From NCBI GenBank assembly GCA_030590275.1, contig JAUUYV010000072.1:1-7653 (forward strand): 7,653 bases of DNA, written 5' to 3'. The notes beneath the pieces were generated by a model. It searched no databases. It saw nothing but the letters and a program-made list of their open reading frames with translations, and had not been told where the DNA came from. The stretch is from Porticoccaceae bacterium (GTDB taxonomy: Bacteria; Pseudomonadota; Gammaproteobacteria; Pseudomonadales; Porticoccaceae). A program made the position numbers and the translations under genes. Every line of letters starts with the position of its first letter. The first letter of the stretch is position 1. Positions 1 through 6,974 of the stretch are shown one piece after another.

Positions 1-67
1 GTTTTCACGTACACTGAAGCCTGGTGCGTAAAAATGTCGAGCATCGGACTTAGAGTAATAGATAGCA

Positions 68-472
68 ATGATTAAACTCTGTATTTGTGGTCATAAAAAA
101 TCTTTCGACACCTGCTGTGGCCGCTTTCTCGGCACCGAGCAATTAGCGAAAACACCAGAACAACTCATGCGCTCCCGTTATTCAGCCTATGCTTTAGGCG
201 GCTACGGAGACTATTTGCTGGCCACCTGGTTCTCTGCAACCCGAGGGGACTTAAGTGCTGAGTCTCTTTCCCAAAAAACCGTCGACTGGGTACAGCTCGA
301 TGTTCTGTCCAGCAAGCAAAACGGTGATAAAGCCACAGTAGAATTTAATGCATTGTATCGAGAACCTGATCATTCCGAGCTGCAAACAATGCACGAAGTT
401 TCTGTGTTTCAAAGAACTGCTGGCCGTTGGTTCTATGTAGGCAGAGAAGTATCCAGCAAGTCCAGCCTATGA
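68..472 (+). CDS. YchJ/UPF0225 family protein
   Basis: This 134-residue protein belongs to the YchJ (UPF0225) family of small, probably cytoplasmic proteins with no settled function. The N-terminus carries a SEC-C-like cysteine cluster, C5-x-C7-x8-C16-C17, of the kind that binds zinc in SecA and YchJ. The family hallmark LMRSRYSAYALG follows at residues 33-44, then DYLLATW at about 48-54. The rest is an NTF2-like alpha/beta fold ending in a strand with GRWFYVGRE. E. coli YchJ has a second SEC-C motif at its C-terminus; this shorter version lacks it. The ATG is preceded only by a weak AGAT-like ribosome site, but it places the cysteine motif at the very N-terminus, as the family expects. No promoter is visible in the 67 bases upstream. 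Family assignment is firm; biochemical role is unknown. Confidence 0.9.
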   Translation: MIKLCICGHKKSFDTCCGRFLGTEQLAKTPEQLMRSRYSAYALGGYGDYLLATWFSATRGDLSAESLSQKTVDWVQLDVLSSKQNGDKATVEFNALYREPDHSELQTMHEVSVFQRTAGRWFYVGREVSSKSSL

Positions 473-531
473 CTCTGCCTTGCTTGACCATATCACTTGA
501 GCAACATACCCTGTGCGAAATTTAAAGACTC

Positions 532-560
532 GGTAGTAAAAACCTATGGGGCTTACTACC
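532..560. repeat. 8-bp perfect inverted repeat (stem-loop)
   Basis: GGTAGTAA (532-539) and TTACTACC (553-560) are perfect inverted copies with a 13-base loop, in which CC (543-544) and GG (549-550) could pair further. It lies 60 bases past the YchJ stop. No T-run follows on either strand, so it is not a classical intrinsic terminator. It may be an mRNA 3' structure or a regulator site, or chance. Confidence 0.35.
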
Positions 561-584
561 CAGGATCAACTATTATCCAAAATC

Positions 585-590
585 TATAAT
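585..590 (+). promoter_or_regulatory. Candidate -10 element for the FKBP gene
   Basis: A perfect TATAAT lies 59 bases before the FKBP start codon, a reasonable leader length. No good -35 hexamer lies 16-18 bases upstream (the bases there are around AGGATC) and there is no extended -10 TG, so the assignment rests on the -10 match alone. A TTGACC at 601-606 is a possible alternative -35, but nothing convincing follows it. Confidence 0.3.
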
Positions 591-649
591 CCAATACCGA
601 TTGACCCAATATCTCATAGAATCGTAAACCAAAAGCCGAGAAACTCATC

Positions 650-1117
650 ATGAGCAAAATTATTATCCTTATTGCCCTGTCTCTAATACTAGCGCAACCA
701 TCGCTCGCCGGTAATGCAAACACTTCCGACAATATGAAAAAAGGCCTCGAATTTATGATGGCCAATAAAAACAAAGAAGGTGTGAAAACGACAGCTTCCG
801 GATTGCAATATTTATTGCTGTCTAAAGGTAAGGGTACAGAACATCCCGGCCCCAGGGATAAAGTAAAAGTGCATTACCATGGCACTTTAATCGACGGCAC
901 AGTATTCGATAGCTCCGTAGACCGTGGCCAGTCAATCACCTTTGGCTTAAATCAGGTTATCCGTGGTTGGACAGAAGGCCTACAGTTAATGGTAATCGGC
1001 GAGAAAACCCGCTTGTTTATTCCCAGTGATCTCGCCTATGGAAATCGCCGCATGGGGAAAATTGGTCCGGGATCAACCTTGATTTTTGATGTGGAATTGC
1101 TCGGTATCAACGAATAA
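650..1117 (+). CDS. Secreted FKBP-type peptidyl-prolyl cis-trans isomerase
   Basis: This 155-residue enzyme would catalyse cis-trans isomerisation of prolyl bonds during folding of exported proteins. Residues 1-20 are a signal peptide (Lys3, a hydrophobic core, then PSLA before Gly21), so it should act in the periplasm. Residues 29-65 are a short version of the helical lead-in and the ASGLQY segment seen in Mip, FklB and FkpA. The FKBP domain fills about 66-155. The usual pocket residues are visible: Tyr76 (VHYHG), Phe86-Asp87 (TVFDSS), Val103-Ile104 and Trp107 (QVIRGW), Tyr130 (LAYG) and Phe146 (LIFDVELL). The long N-terminal dimerisation helix of Mip/FkpA is nearly absent, so it may be monomeric. 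The ribosome site is weak (CCGAGAAA). It converges with the lipoprotein gene, leaving 26 bases between stop codons. Confidence 0.93.
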   Translation: MSKIIILIALSLILAQPSLAGNANTSDNMKKGLEFMMANKNKEGVKTTASGLQYLLLSKGKGTEHPGPRDKVKVHYHGTLIDGTVFDSSVDRGQSITFGLNQVIRGWTEGLQLMVIGEKTRLFIPSDLAYGNRRMGKIGPGSTLIFDVELLGINE

Positions 1118-1143
1118 AAACTTTCCCACAAACACCCTTTATT

Positions 1144-2061
1144 CTATTCGACATTCTCCAAAGCCAGCTGGCTGACTCTTGCAACTGCCCCAGGTGATTC
1201 GCAGGTCGCACCAGCTTTGTTCCTGGCTAACTGAAGAAAATCGTTACGGTAATCCTGAAGTCGTTTCCAAAAATGGGTTTTCTGTTTAATTGTTGCCATG
1301 CCATAGAAATCCACCGCCATAACTCTACTCTGCATCTTTATTGCTCCCATCAGTGCTTCGGTGTCGCTGCTCATTGAGGCCTCTACGTTAGCCCACATCG
1401 GTGTAAGCGTCCGGGCCATGGTTTTTGGATCAGTCCCAAAGCGCAAGAGTTCGATCAAGGAGCGATCTCGCTGCGCCCGATACTCCAGCCATGGGCCGTC
1501 GACATCTGCTAATTCCTGGTTGCGTTGTGAGACCCAGCGGATCTGAGCACGAGATAAACCTCCAAACCACTTTTTAAGACCCGCTATAGTCTTTTTAGCT
1601 CTACCTTTCCCCTGGTCTTCACTATCCCGTTTAAGCTCCAGCTTCAGTTTTGATTGATCTTTTACCAGGCGCTTTTCCAGATGGTTGATCTGATCCTGGT
1701 CCAAATCACTAAGAACGCGCATGGTCGGCCCCATCGCACGAGTCAACAGGGTTTCATAATGACCCGATAATTCGCTTTCCAGCCAGATTAAGTCTGCACT
1801 GGTCAAATCCTCGCGCGCGCGGGTTTCAAACTGATCAATTAGATCGGCGTAACATAGCAACTGCGCGTGCCGATGCCAGTCAAGCCAGAGGCGAATCTCT
1901 TGCTTTACATAGGGTTTCTGCGTAGAACCCAAATCGAGGTAACGATCGGCTCGATAGTTCAGAAACCAGCCCGCATGATTGTAGAAAAACTGGGGACTCT
2001 CGCAGCCGGGCAGAATAAGGCAAAGAACTATGGCAAAAATCCTGGTCGCATGAACCTTCAT
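1144..2061 (-). CDS. DUF6279-type lipoprotein
   Basis: About 305 residues, beginning with a lipoprotein signal peptide: a basic start, a hydrophobic run, then ILPGC with the lipid-carrying Cys at residue 20 followed by Glu, which predicts outer-membrane sorting. The mature protein opens with a motif typical of the proteobacterial DUF6279 family (YNHAGWFLNYRADRYLDL, about residues 27-44) and is otherwise mostly charged amphipathic helices, including LWLDWHRHAQL and a Lys/Arg/Glu-rich central stretch. Function is unknown for the family as far as I recall. I chose the ATG at 2061 because it gives a clean signal peptide; an in-frame GTG at 2070 would add three residues, and neither has a visible ribosome site. 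It is a single gene, convergent with the FKBP gene and divergent from the small exported protein. Confidence 0.8.
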   Translation of the reverse strand: MKVHATRIFAIVLCLILPGCESPQFFYNHAGWFLNYRADRYLDLGSTQKPYVKQEIRLWLDWHRHAQLLCYADLIDQFETRAREDLTSADLIWLESELSGHYETLLTRAMGPTMRVLSDLDQDQINHLEKRLVKDQSKLKLELKRDSEDQGKGRAKKTIAGLKKWFGGLSRAQIRWVSQRNQELADVDGPWLEYRAQRDRSLIELLRFGTDPKTMARTLTPMWANVEASMSSDTEALMGAIKMQSRVMAVDFYGMATIKQKTHFWKRLQDYRNDFLQLARNKAGATCESPGAVARVSQLALENVE

Positions 2062-2186
2062 ATTGTTCACGTATTATTTTATTAGCTGTGCCAGCATAAC
2101 CCCATAACGCGATACTTTTCTACATTGAGGTGCACCGTCTACTCATTACCGATAGATTGAATGTTAAACATAAGGGGCCTGTGAGA

Positions 2187-2630
2187 ATGACTATAAAAAA
2201 GAAACTCCTGGGGTGTTTGTTACTCATTTTTTTATCCAGCACATCCTCCGGGCTGGTTTCAAAGGGCAATAAAGAAACAAAAACTATCGATTTTGCCGAT
2301 TCTATTCTTGAGTGTGGCGTCTATTATCAATATACAGCCGGCGGAATGAAGAAAAACCCGAACATTTCCAACAAAACCGTTCAATCTGTATCCCAAAATG
2401 CAAAGACTCTACTGGAGACGGCTAACCTGCTGTATACCTCGCTTGGGATTTCTACAGAAACAAAGTACGAAGCGCTGATGGAGCGAGCTAAAACAATGCT
2501 CCAGCAACGGGAAAATGGCAGCTCCAGCATCTCGGACCTGATTTATGAAACTGGCAGAAAATGCCGTCTTCTGCTTGCAAATTATCCCTCAAAACTTGCG
2601 GAGATTTCGACTTCTCTGGAGCTCAACTGA
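2187..2630 (+). CDS. Small exported protein of unknown function
   Basis: I do not recognise this gene. The 147-residue product begins MTIKKKLLG followed by a hydrophobic run and a Ser/Thr-rich cleavage region around residues 17-22, a typical Sec signal peptide. The mature part is about 120 residues, mostly predicted helix, with just two cysteines, Cys43 (LECGVYYQYTA) and Cys126 (GRKCRLL), one in each end helix, which could form a disulfide in the periplasm. An early Cys10 sits too near the start to be a lipobox. I prefer the ATG at 2187 because TAAGGGG (2171-2177) lies 9 bases upstream as a good ribosome site and the signal peptide then starts at once. An in-frame GTG at 2130 would add 19 residues in front of the signal. 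Its stop overlaps by 8 bases the 3' end of the cyclase remnant on the other strand. Confidence 0.65.
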   Translation: MTIKKKLLGCLLLIFLSSTSSGLVSKGNKETKTIDFADSILECGVYYQYTAGGMKKNPNISNKTVQSVSQNAKTLLETANLLYTSLGISTETKYEALMERAKTMLQQRENGSSSISDLIYETGRKCRLLLANYPSKLAEISTSLELN

Positions 2631-2907
2631 GAGTATTTCCCGCCGAATGTATTGGGTTGATAATAGCCTGCGCGGCACCCACATATTTTGGGATACCAAT
2701 AATCAGCAAAAACTCCCAGGCCTTGTCGGCCACTAGCTCTTCCGTACCGATATTTCCCAGCACGTAGACACCATGCTTGACCAACATGAGCTGATGCACT
2801 GGAAAGAGGATATCTGGATCTTCTCCTGGCCAGGCCTCAAGCCCAAAGGTATCGGGGTCAGAAACACCTCCCTCTTCTTCAGGTAATCGTATATTTAATC
2901 GAAGGCT
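2623..2907 (-). pseudogene. C-terminal remnant of a cyclase-family hydrolase
   Basis: The minus strand is open from just after a TAA (2908-2910) to a TGA at 2623-2625. The 94 codons resemble the C-terminal third of cyclase-family proteins (PF04199; kynurenine formamidase and isatin hydrolase relatives). In order: DPDTFGLEAWPGEDPD, then LFPVHQLMLVKHGVYVL, then EELVADKAWEFLLI, then PKYVGAAQAIINPI, matching the family's usual 'FPVHQ..L.KHG.Y.LEN...LVAD...EF.F......GA.Q..INP' ending. Family members are about 210-270 residues. The N-terminal metal-binding HxGTHxDxPxH segment is absent, no ATG lies ahead of the conserved part, and only 88 bases separate the open frame from the universal stress gene's stop. 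I infer a 5' deletion of several hundred bases. Recognition is from memory of the family; a protein search would settle it. Confidence 0.72.
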
Positions 2908-2970
2908 TTATGGCAAGGCAGCCGGAACAGAACCGAGATTGTAGTACTCCAACCCCACAGACTATCAACG

Positions 2971-2991
2971 ATACACCTGTTACCAGGGTAT
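2971..2991 (-). terminator. Stem-loop just past the stress-protein stop
   Basis: ATAC (2971-2974), one bulged A, CCTG (2976-2979), loop TTAC, CAGG (2984-2987) and GTAT (2988-2991) form an 8-base-pair stem with a single bulge. It begins 5 bases after the minus-strand stop codon of the universal stress gene. No U-run follows on that strand (CGTTGATAG comes next), so it may be a weak or factor-dependent terminator, or an mRNA-stabilising 3' structure for the sulP-usp transcript. Confidence 0.4.
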
Positions 2992-2995
2992 AAAT

Positions 2996-3847
2996 TTAAC
3001 GCACAATAATGAGTGGAATGGCACTACTGCTAACCATGTCGGTGGTATTGCTACCGAGAAAGAGGCGGCGGATACGGGAATGGCCGTAGGCACCCATAAC
3101 CATTAAATCAATAGCGTTCTCCTGCTGGTAGCGCTGAAGTTCCGACTGCATTTCACCGCGGAGCACAGTGCAAGTGACCTTAAAACCAGCGGCCTCCAAC
3201 TTGTTGCCAGCAGCCTGTAAGTCCTGACTGCGATCCAGGTTAGTATTGTTGACTGCCACCAGATGGCCAGGCAGGCCTTTTAATAAGGGACTAGCAATAA
3301 GGGTATCGAGTGCTTTTTGGGTGACACTACGACCATCATAAGCCACCATAAAATTAGTGGGTACTTTGAATACATCGAGGGTAACCATTAAGGGTTTGTC
3401 TACCACGCGAATGACGCTTTCTAGCTGACTACCAATTGCCAGAGATTGCCCGGCATGGCTTTCGCCCTGGCGGCCCATAATAAGCAGACGAGTGTCTTCC
3501 TGCATTTCGAGAACGGTTTCTACCAGAGCACCGTGGCGTTGCAGGGCAACGATATTTTTCGCGCCTTGCTCTTCGACTCGATGTCGGGCAGCTTCGAGCA
3601 TGAGTTTGCCGTGTTCCAGTGCCAACTTGCTACGCTTTTGATCGAGCTCTGTGAGTTCATCCAGCAGGTGCTTACGACTATCGACACCGATACTGCCAGA
3701 AAGATCGCTGTGGGCCGGAGATTTTGATTTATCGAGCACATGCAGCAATTGCAGTGGCGCGCTCATGCGCCGGCTAGCCCAGGCTCCCGCATCGCAGACG
3801 GCCGTAGCTCCGGCAGAACCATCTATACAGCTAACAATGTTACTCAT
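2996..3847 (-). CDS. Tandem-domain universal stress protein (UspA family)
   Basis: 283 residues with two Usp domains in tandem, like E. coli UspE: about 1-157 and 163-283. The second has the ATP-binding signature G252-x2-G255-x9-G265-S266 (GAYGHSRIRRLFLGS) and a typical MVAYDGR first strand (167-173). The first has a related but imperfect version (GRQGES ... AIGS, 10 rather than 9 residues between the second and third Gly), so nucleotide binding may be confined to the second half. No transmembrane segment; cytoplasmic. A strong ribosome site, AGGGGAG, lies 5 bases before the ATG and 24 bases separate it from the upstream transporter stop, so the two are almost certainly cotranscribed. Usp proteins next to SulP transporters are thought to modulate transport or respond to its state, but the partner role here is inferred only from adjacency. 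Confidence 0.93.
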   Translation of the reverse strand: MSNIVSCIDGSAGATAVCDAGAWASRRMSAPLQLLHVLDKSKSPAHSDLSGSIGVDSRKHLLDELTELDQKRSKLALEHGKLMLEAARHRVEEQGAKNIVALQRHGALVETVLEMQEDTRLLIMGRQGESHAGQSLAIGSQLESVIRVVDKPLMVTLDVFKVPTNFMVAYDGRSVTQKALDTLIASPLLKGLPGHLVAVNNTNLDRSQDLQAAGNKLEAAGFKVTCTVLRGEMQSELQRYQQENAIDLMVMGAYGHSRIRRLFLGSNTTDMVSSSAIPLIIVR

Positions 3848-3871
3848 TTGAACTCCCCTGCAAACTTCAAG

Positions 3872-5362
3872 TTAATGCGTTTCGAGCATTTGCTCTACTT
3901 TTTCTGGCTTATTATGCACACCGAAACAGTCGACAATGGTCGAACTGGCTTCGTTCATACCCACCAGATTAACCTCGGCCCCCTCACGGCGAAACTTGAT
4001 CACTACTTTATCGAGGGCGGCAACAGCGGTGATATCCCAGAAGTGAGCATCGCTCACATCAATGGTGACGTGCTCCAGCACTTCTTTAAAATCGAATGAT
4101 TGCACAAACTGCTCAGACGAGGCGAAAAAAACCTGCCCTACTACTTTATAGATACGCTCGCCATCCTGCTCACCGGCTTCATTTTTAACCGCCATATAAC
4201 GGCCAATTTTGTTGGCAAAGAACATAGCTGCCAGCAATACGCCAACAAACACGCCCAGGGCAAGGTTGTGGGTTGCAACCACCACCACCACGGTAGATAT
4301 CATCACCACGTTACTGGAAAGCGGGCTTTTTTTGAGGTTTCGGAGGGAATCCCACGAGAACGTACCGATGGAGACCATAATCATTACGGCAACCAGAGCC
4401 GCCATGGGAATTTGGCCGATCCACTCATCGAGAAACACCACCATGATGATTAATAACAAACCTGCCACAAAGGTAGACAAGCGCCCGCGACCGCCCGATT
4501 TAACATTAATAACAGACTGGCCAATCATTGCGCACCCGGCCATACCACCCATTAGCCCGGCACCGATATTGGCAATACCCTGGCCTTTGCACTCGCGGTT
4601 TTTATCGCTACTGGTATCGGTGAGGTCATCAATAATGGAGGCAGTCATCATCGATTCCAGCAAGCCCACCAGTGCCAGTGCAATGGCGTAAGGGAAAACG
4701 ATTGTCAGAGTTTCCATATTCAGCGGCACATCGGGCCACAGGAAAATAGGCAGGGTATCGGGTAACTCGCCCATATCACCCACCGTACGAATATCCAGAC
4801 CAATCGCAATGGATAAAACCGAGAGTAATAGTATGCACACCAATGGAGAAGGCAGGGCCTTACCGACAAGTGGTATAAGGGGGAAGAGATAAATAATACC
4901 CAAACCGGCAGCCGTCATGGCGTAGACATGCCAGGTGACATTAGTTAGCTCCGGCAGCTGGGCGAGAAAGATCAAAATTGCCAGAGCATTTACAAAACCG
5001 GTCACCACCGAGCGAGACACAAAGCGCATCAACCCACCGAGCTTCAAAAAACCCGCGAGAATCTGCAATACCCCGGTAAGCAAGGTGGCCGCTAATAAAT
5101 ATTCCAGGCCATGTTCTTTGACCAGTGTCACCATTAACAGTGCCATAGCGCCCGTGGCAGCAGAGATCATCCCCGGTCGGCCACCCGTGAAGGCAATGGT
5201 GACGGCAATACAAAACGAAGCGTACAGGCCTACTTTAGGGTCAACCCCGGCGATAATAGAGAAGGCAATGGCCTCGGGGATAAGCGCCAGAGCGACAACA
5301 AGCCCCGCCAGTAGATCTCCTCGCGGGTTAGACAACCAGTCTTTCTTCCAGGTTTCAATCAT
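3872..5362 (-). CDS. SulP-family anion transporter with STAS domain
   Basis: 496 residues of a SulP (SLC26-like) inner-membrane transporter. Residues 15-385 hold the transmembrane core. Family landmarks are visible: [20 protein letters not shown] (12-31), the AATGAMALL segment (68-76) near the substrate site, the LLESMM helix (234-239) with NRECKGQG after it, and [14 protein letters not shown] (283-296). Residues about 400-494 are a cytoplasmic STAS domain with the core [20 protein letters not shown]. It is shorter than DauA (about 560) and nearer the compact B. subtilis YbaR/YvdB-like group. The family moves sulfate, bicarbonate, dicarboxylates or other anions by proton or sodium coupling; the sequence alone does not choose among these. 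It is first in an operon with the downstream Usp gene. Three tandem repeats 61-117 bases upstream of the start may be its operator. The ribosome site is weak (GAAAAG). Confidence 0.94.
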   Translation of the reverse strand: MIETWKKDWLSNPRGDLLAGLVVALALIPEAIAFSIIAGVDPKVGLYASFCIAVTIAFTGGRPGMISAATGAMALLMVTLVKEHGLEYLLAATLLTGVLQILAGFLKLGGLMRFVSRSVVTGFVNALAILIFLAQLPELTNVTWHVYAMTAAGLGIIYLFPLIPLVGKALPSPLVCILLLSVLSIAIGLDIRTVGDMGELPDTLPIFLWPDVPLNMETLTIVFPYAIALALVGLLESMMTASIIDDLTDTSSDKNRECKGQGIANIGAGLMGGMAGCAMIGQSVINVKSGGRGRLSTFVAGLLLIIMVVFLDEWIGQIPMAALVAVMIMVSIGTFSWDSLRNLKKSPLSSNVVMISTVVVVVATHNLALGVFVGVLLAAMFFANKIGRYMAVKNEAGEQDGERIYKVVGQVFFASSEQFVQSFDFKEVLEHVTIDVSDAHFWDITAVAALDKVVIKFRREGAEVNLVGMNEASSTIVDCFGVHNKPEKVEQMLETH

Positions 5363-5636
5363 TACTTTTCGATACTTCTATGAGGTTGATGAGGCAGGCT
5401 TAGTAGCGGCAGCTTTTCCCGATGAGGGCTCTATGCAAGTTTAGCTGAGGGTTCTATCAAAATCAGCTGAAGGCTCTATCTAGCCGAGAGATATAAGCAC
5501 TACAGTAAACCGCTGGGGAAAAAGCGCGCAAGTGTATAGAAAAACCTGCTGCAATGCTTGCTACGAAGAGTCTTTACCCGACCAAAATCAACCAGTGCGA
5601 AATGAATGGACAAAACCTGGGGGCAGTTAGCCTACT
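5363..5636. other. Intergenic region upstream of sulP
   Basis: These 274 bases separate the AroQ-PheC fusion gene from sulP, both on the minus strand. Apart from the three direct repeats at 5423-5479 I see no gene and no convincing terminator for the fusion gene. The only small inverted repeat, CGCT/AGCG around 5511-5526, is too short to count. The gap is long enough for sulP to have its own promoter. Confidence 0.5.
5423..5479. repeat. Three 12-bp direct repeats upstream of sulP
   Basis: TGAGGGCTCTAT (5423-5434), TGAGGGTTCTAT (5446-5457) and TGAAGGCTCTAT (5468-5479) follow the consensus TGARGGYTCTAT, with starts 23 and 22 bases apart. The second and third are both preceded by AGC. A spacing of about two helical turns would put bound proteins on one face of the DNA. 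They lie 61-117 bases before the sulP start codon, a suitable place for activator or repressor sites. I could not identify the regulator or a clear promoter. Confidence 0.55.
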
Positions 5637-6974
5637 TTACTCGGGAGAAAGTTGCCGGGAAAAATACTCTTCCAATTTTCCGGATTGTTTTAGTTTCCCT
5701 AACCAGGCGTTTACATATTCCATCAACATTATGTCCTGCGGCATTAAAAAACCCTTTTCGGCACGAGTAAGCAGTTCACCTGGCATGCTACCGCAAAGCC
5801 CGGGCTGGATACTCTCCTGCACCTTCACTTCAATAGCATCGGTAATCATCACGTCAGCCTGCTGGTCGAGAATCTGCTCAAAAATCGTGGTGTTATCCGG
5901 GTAGCTAATAATTTGCGCCTGTTTAATATGGCTACGCACATATTTCTCGTTGGTACCGCCGGGGTTGACGATGACGCGAATACCCGGCTGATCAATCTTG
6001 CTCAGGCTATTGAGCTTATCCACAGCATCACATCGAGCAATGGGCGTTTTGCCGCCAACAGAATAGGTGTCTGAGAAAAAAGCGGTGCGTTGCCGCAATA
6101 GAGTTCGGCTTATGCCACTCATCCCCACATCAAACTGATCGGCGGCGAGATCTGCCATTAATGTTGGCCATGAGGTCCGTACCAGTTTGAGCTCCACCCC
6201 CAGGCTGTTAGCAAGCTGCTCGGCAAGATCAATATCCACACCGGTGTATATTCCGGTTGCAGAGTCGACAAAGCTGAAGGGTTGGTAATCACCAGTCGTG
6301 CCCACTCGCAGCATGCCGTGATCCAGGATGCGAGCTAGCCGGTTATTTCCATCTGCGCTTATTTTCGACGGAGATGCCTCTATCAATATCAGCGCGTGTA
6401 ATAACTGCTGCTTCATCTCCCGGGTAACAAAACGAGTGTTAATCGATTGCTCTACCTTATTCTGGTTTTGAGCAAAGAGCTTGTTATCGTGTAACTCAGG
6501 CAAGGTTTTTGGGATTTGCGCAACGATTAACTCACCCAGCTCTATAAGTTTTGGCCGCGTCTGAGTATTAAGATCGAGGATACTTTCCGCATCGGGGCTT
6601 TTATCCTCATTCCGCCCCTTTTTTTGCCCATCTTGTAACCAATGTTTAATCCAGGCCTGCTGCACCGTTTTGGCCTGCTGAATTTGCAGACGAAAAAACA
6701 CTTCTACCGATTTGGGATCTAAGCTCTGCTCCCCGGCACTCTCCGTGGCTCTGGCCAAAACCTGAACTTCACGCTCGAGGTTTTCAATCTCTATGCCATT
6801 AACATATTTGTAGGCAGCCACCGCTTGCATCAATTGCAACCGCTGGTCGACCAGATTGAGGAGCTTATCGAGCTGGGAACTATCCGCTTCCGCTGAAGGT
6901 ACGAACAGGAGGAAAACGACCAGCGAATAAGCCCGGCTGAATAATGATAGTCGCAAAACCAACTGGTTCATCAT
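5637..6974 (-). CDS. Periplasmic chorismate mutase-cyclohexadienyl dehydratase fusion
   Basis: 445 residues. Residues 1-30 are a signal peptide (cleavage near AEA-DSS). Residues about 33-200 are a gamma-class (periplasmic) AroQ chorismate mutase, starting KLLNLVDQRLQLMQAVAAYK. The spacing Arg45, Lys56, Arg68 equals that of catalytic Arg49, Lys60, Arg72 in secreted M. tuberculosis chorismate mutase, and Gln105 falls where its Glu109 (E. coli Gln88) is. Residues about 212-441 match P. aeruginosa PheC, a dehydratase derived from amino-acid binding proteins: LRVGTTGDYQPFSF (222-235), TSWPTLMADLA (267-277), GMSGIS (284-289), IVNPGGTNEKY (335-345), DNTTIFEQI (360-368) and MITDAIE (376-382), whose Glu382 aligns with the PheC catalytic Glu as I recall it. 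The predicted path is chorismate to prephenate to phenylpyruvate (arogenate to phenylalanine is possible) in the periplasm. Both active sites look intact. A plain amino-acid binding role for the second domain is unlikely given the PheC-specific motifs. Confidence 0.9.
   Translation of the reverse strand: MMNQLVLRLSLFSRAYSLVVFLLFVPSAEADSSQLDKLLNLVDQRLQLMQAVAAYKYVNGIEIENLEREVQVLARATESAGEQSLDPKSVEVFFRLQIQQAKTVQQAWIKHWLQDGQKKGRNEDKSPDAESILDLNTQTRPKLIELGELIVAQIPKTLPELHDNKLFAQNQNKVEQSINTRFVTREMKQQLLHALILIEASPSKISADGNNRLARILDHGMLRVGTTGDYQPFSFVDSATGIYTGVDIDLAEQLANSLGVELKLVRTSWPTLMADLAADQFDVGMSGISRTLLRQRTAFFSDTYSVGGKTPIARCDAVDKLNSLSKIDQPGIRVIVNPGGTNEKYVRSHIKQAQIISYPDNTTIFEQILDQQADVMITDAIEVKVQESIQPGLCGSMPGELLTRAEKGFLMPQDIMLMEYVNAWLGKLKQSGKLEEYFSRQLSPE

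Noticed and set aside
1..67. Possible tail of an upstream gene (an open frame ending with TAA at 29-31)
   Set aside because: Only nine codons are visible and nothing identifies them; it could be noncoding.
556..774. A 72-codon minus-strand frame over the FKBP start
   Set aside because: It covers the promoter and signal-peptide region of a clear gene on the other strand; the hydrophobic content is a shadow of the signal peptide.
1112..1144. GAATAAA/TTTATTC inverted repeat between the FKBP and lipoprotein stops
   Set aside because: Only 7 AT-rich pairs with a 19-base loop that spans both stop codons; too weak to call a bidirectional terminator.
4268..4320. CAC-rich, repeat-like stretch
   Set aside because: It is simply the complement of a run of Val/Thr codons (STVVVVVAT) in a SulP membrane helix.
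3740..4453. Two plus-strand frames of 119 and 117 codons across the usp-sulP junction
   Set aside because: Both are antisense shadows of Usp and SulP codons; the His-rich run comes from reversed Val codons.
4209..4691. A 160-codon open frame on the plus strand inside sulP
   Set aside because: It is antisense to a strongly conserved transporter, has low-complexity Thr/Ile/Pro-rich content reflecting reversed membrane codons, and no ribosome site.
4935..5444. A 169-codon plus-strand frame overlapping the 5' end of sulP
   Set aside because: It is the complement of the conserved SulP N-terminus and extends only into the repeat region; no recognisable domain.
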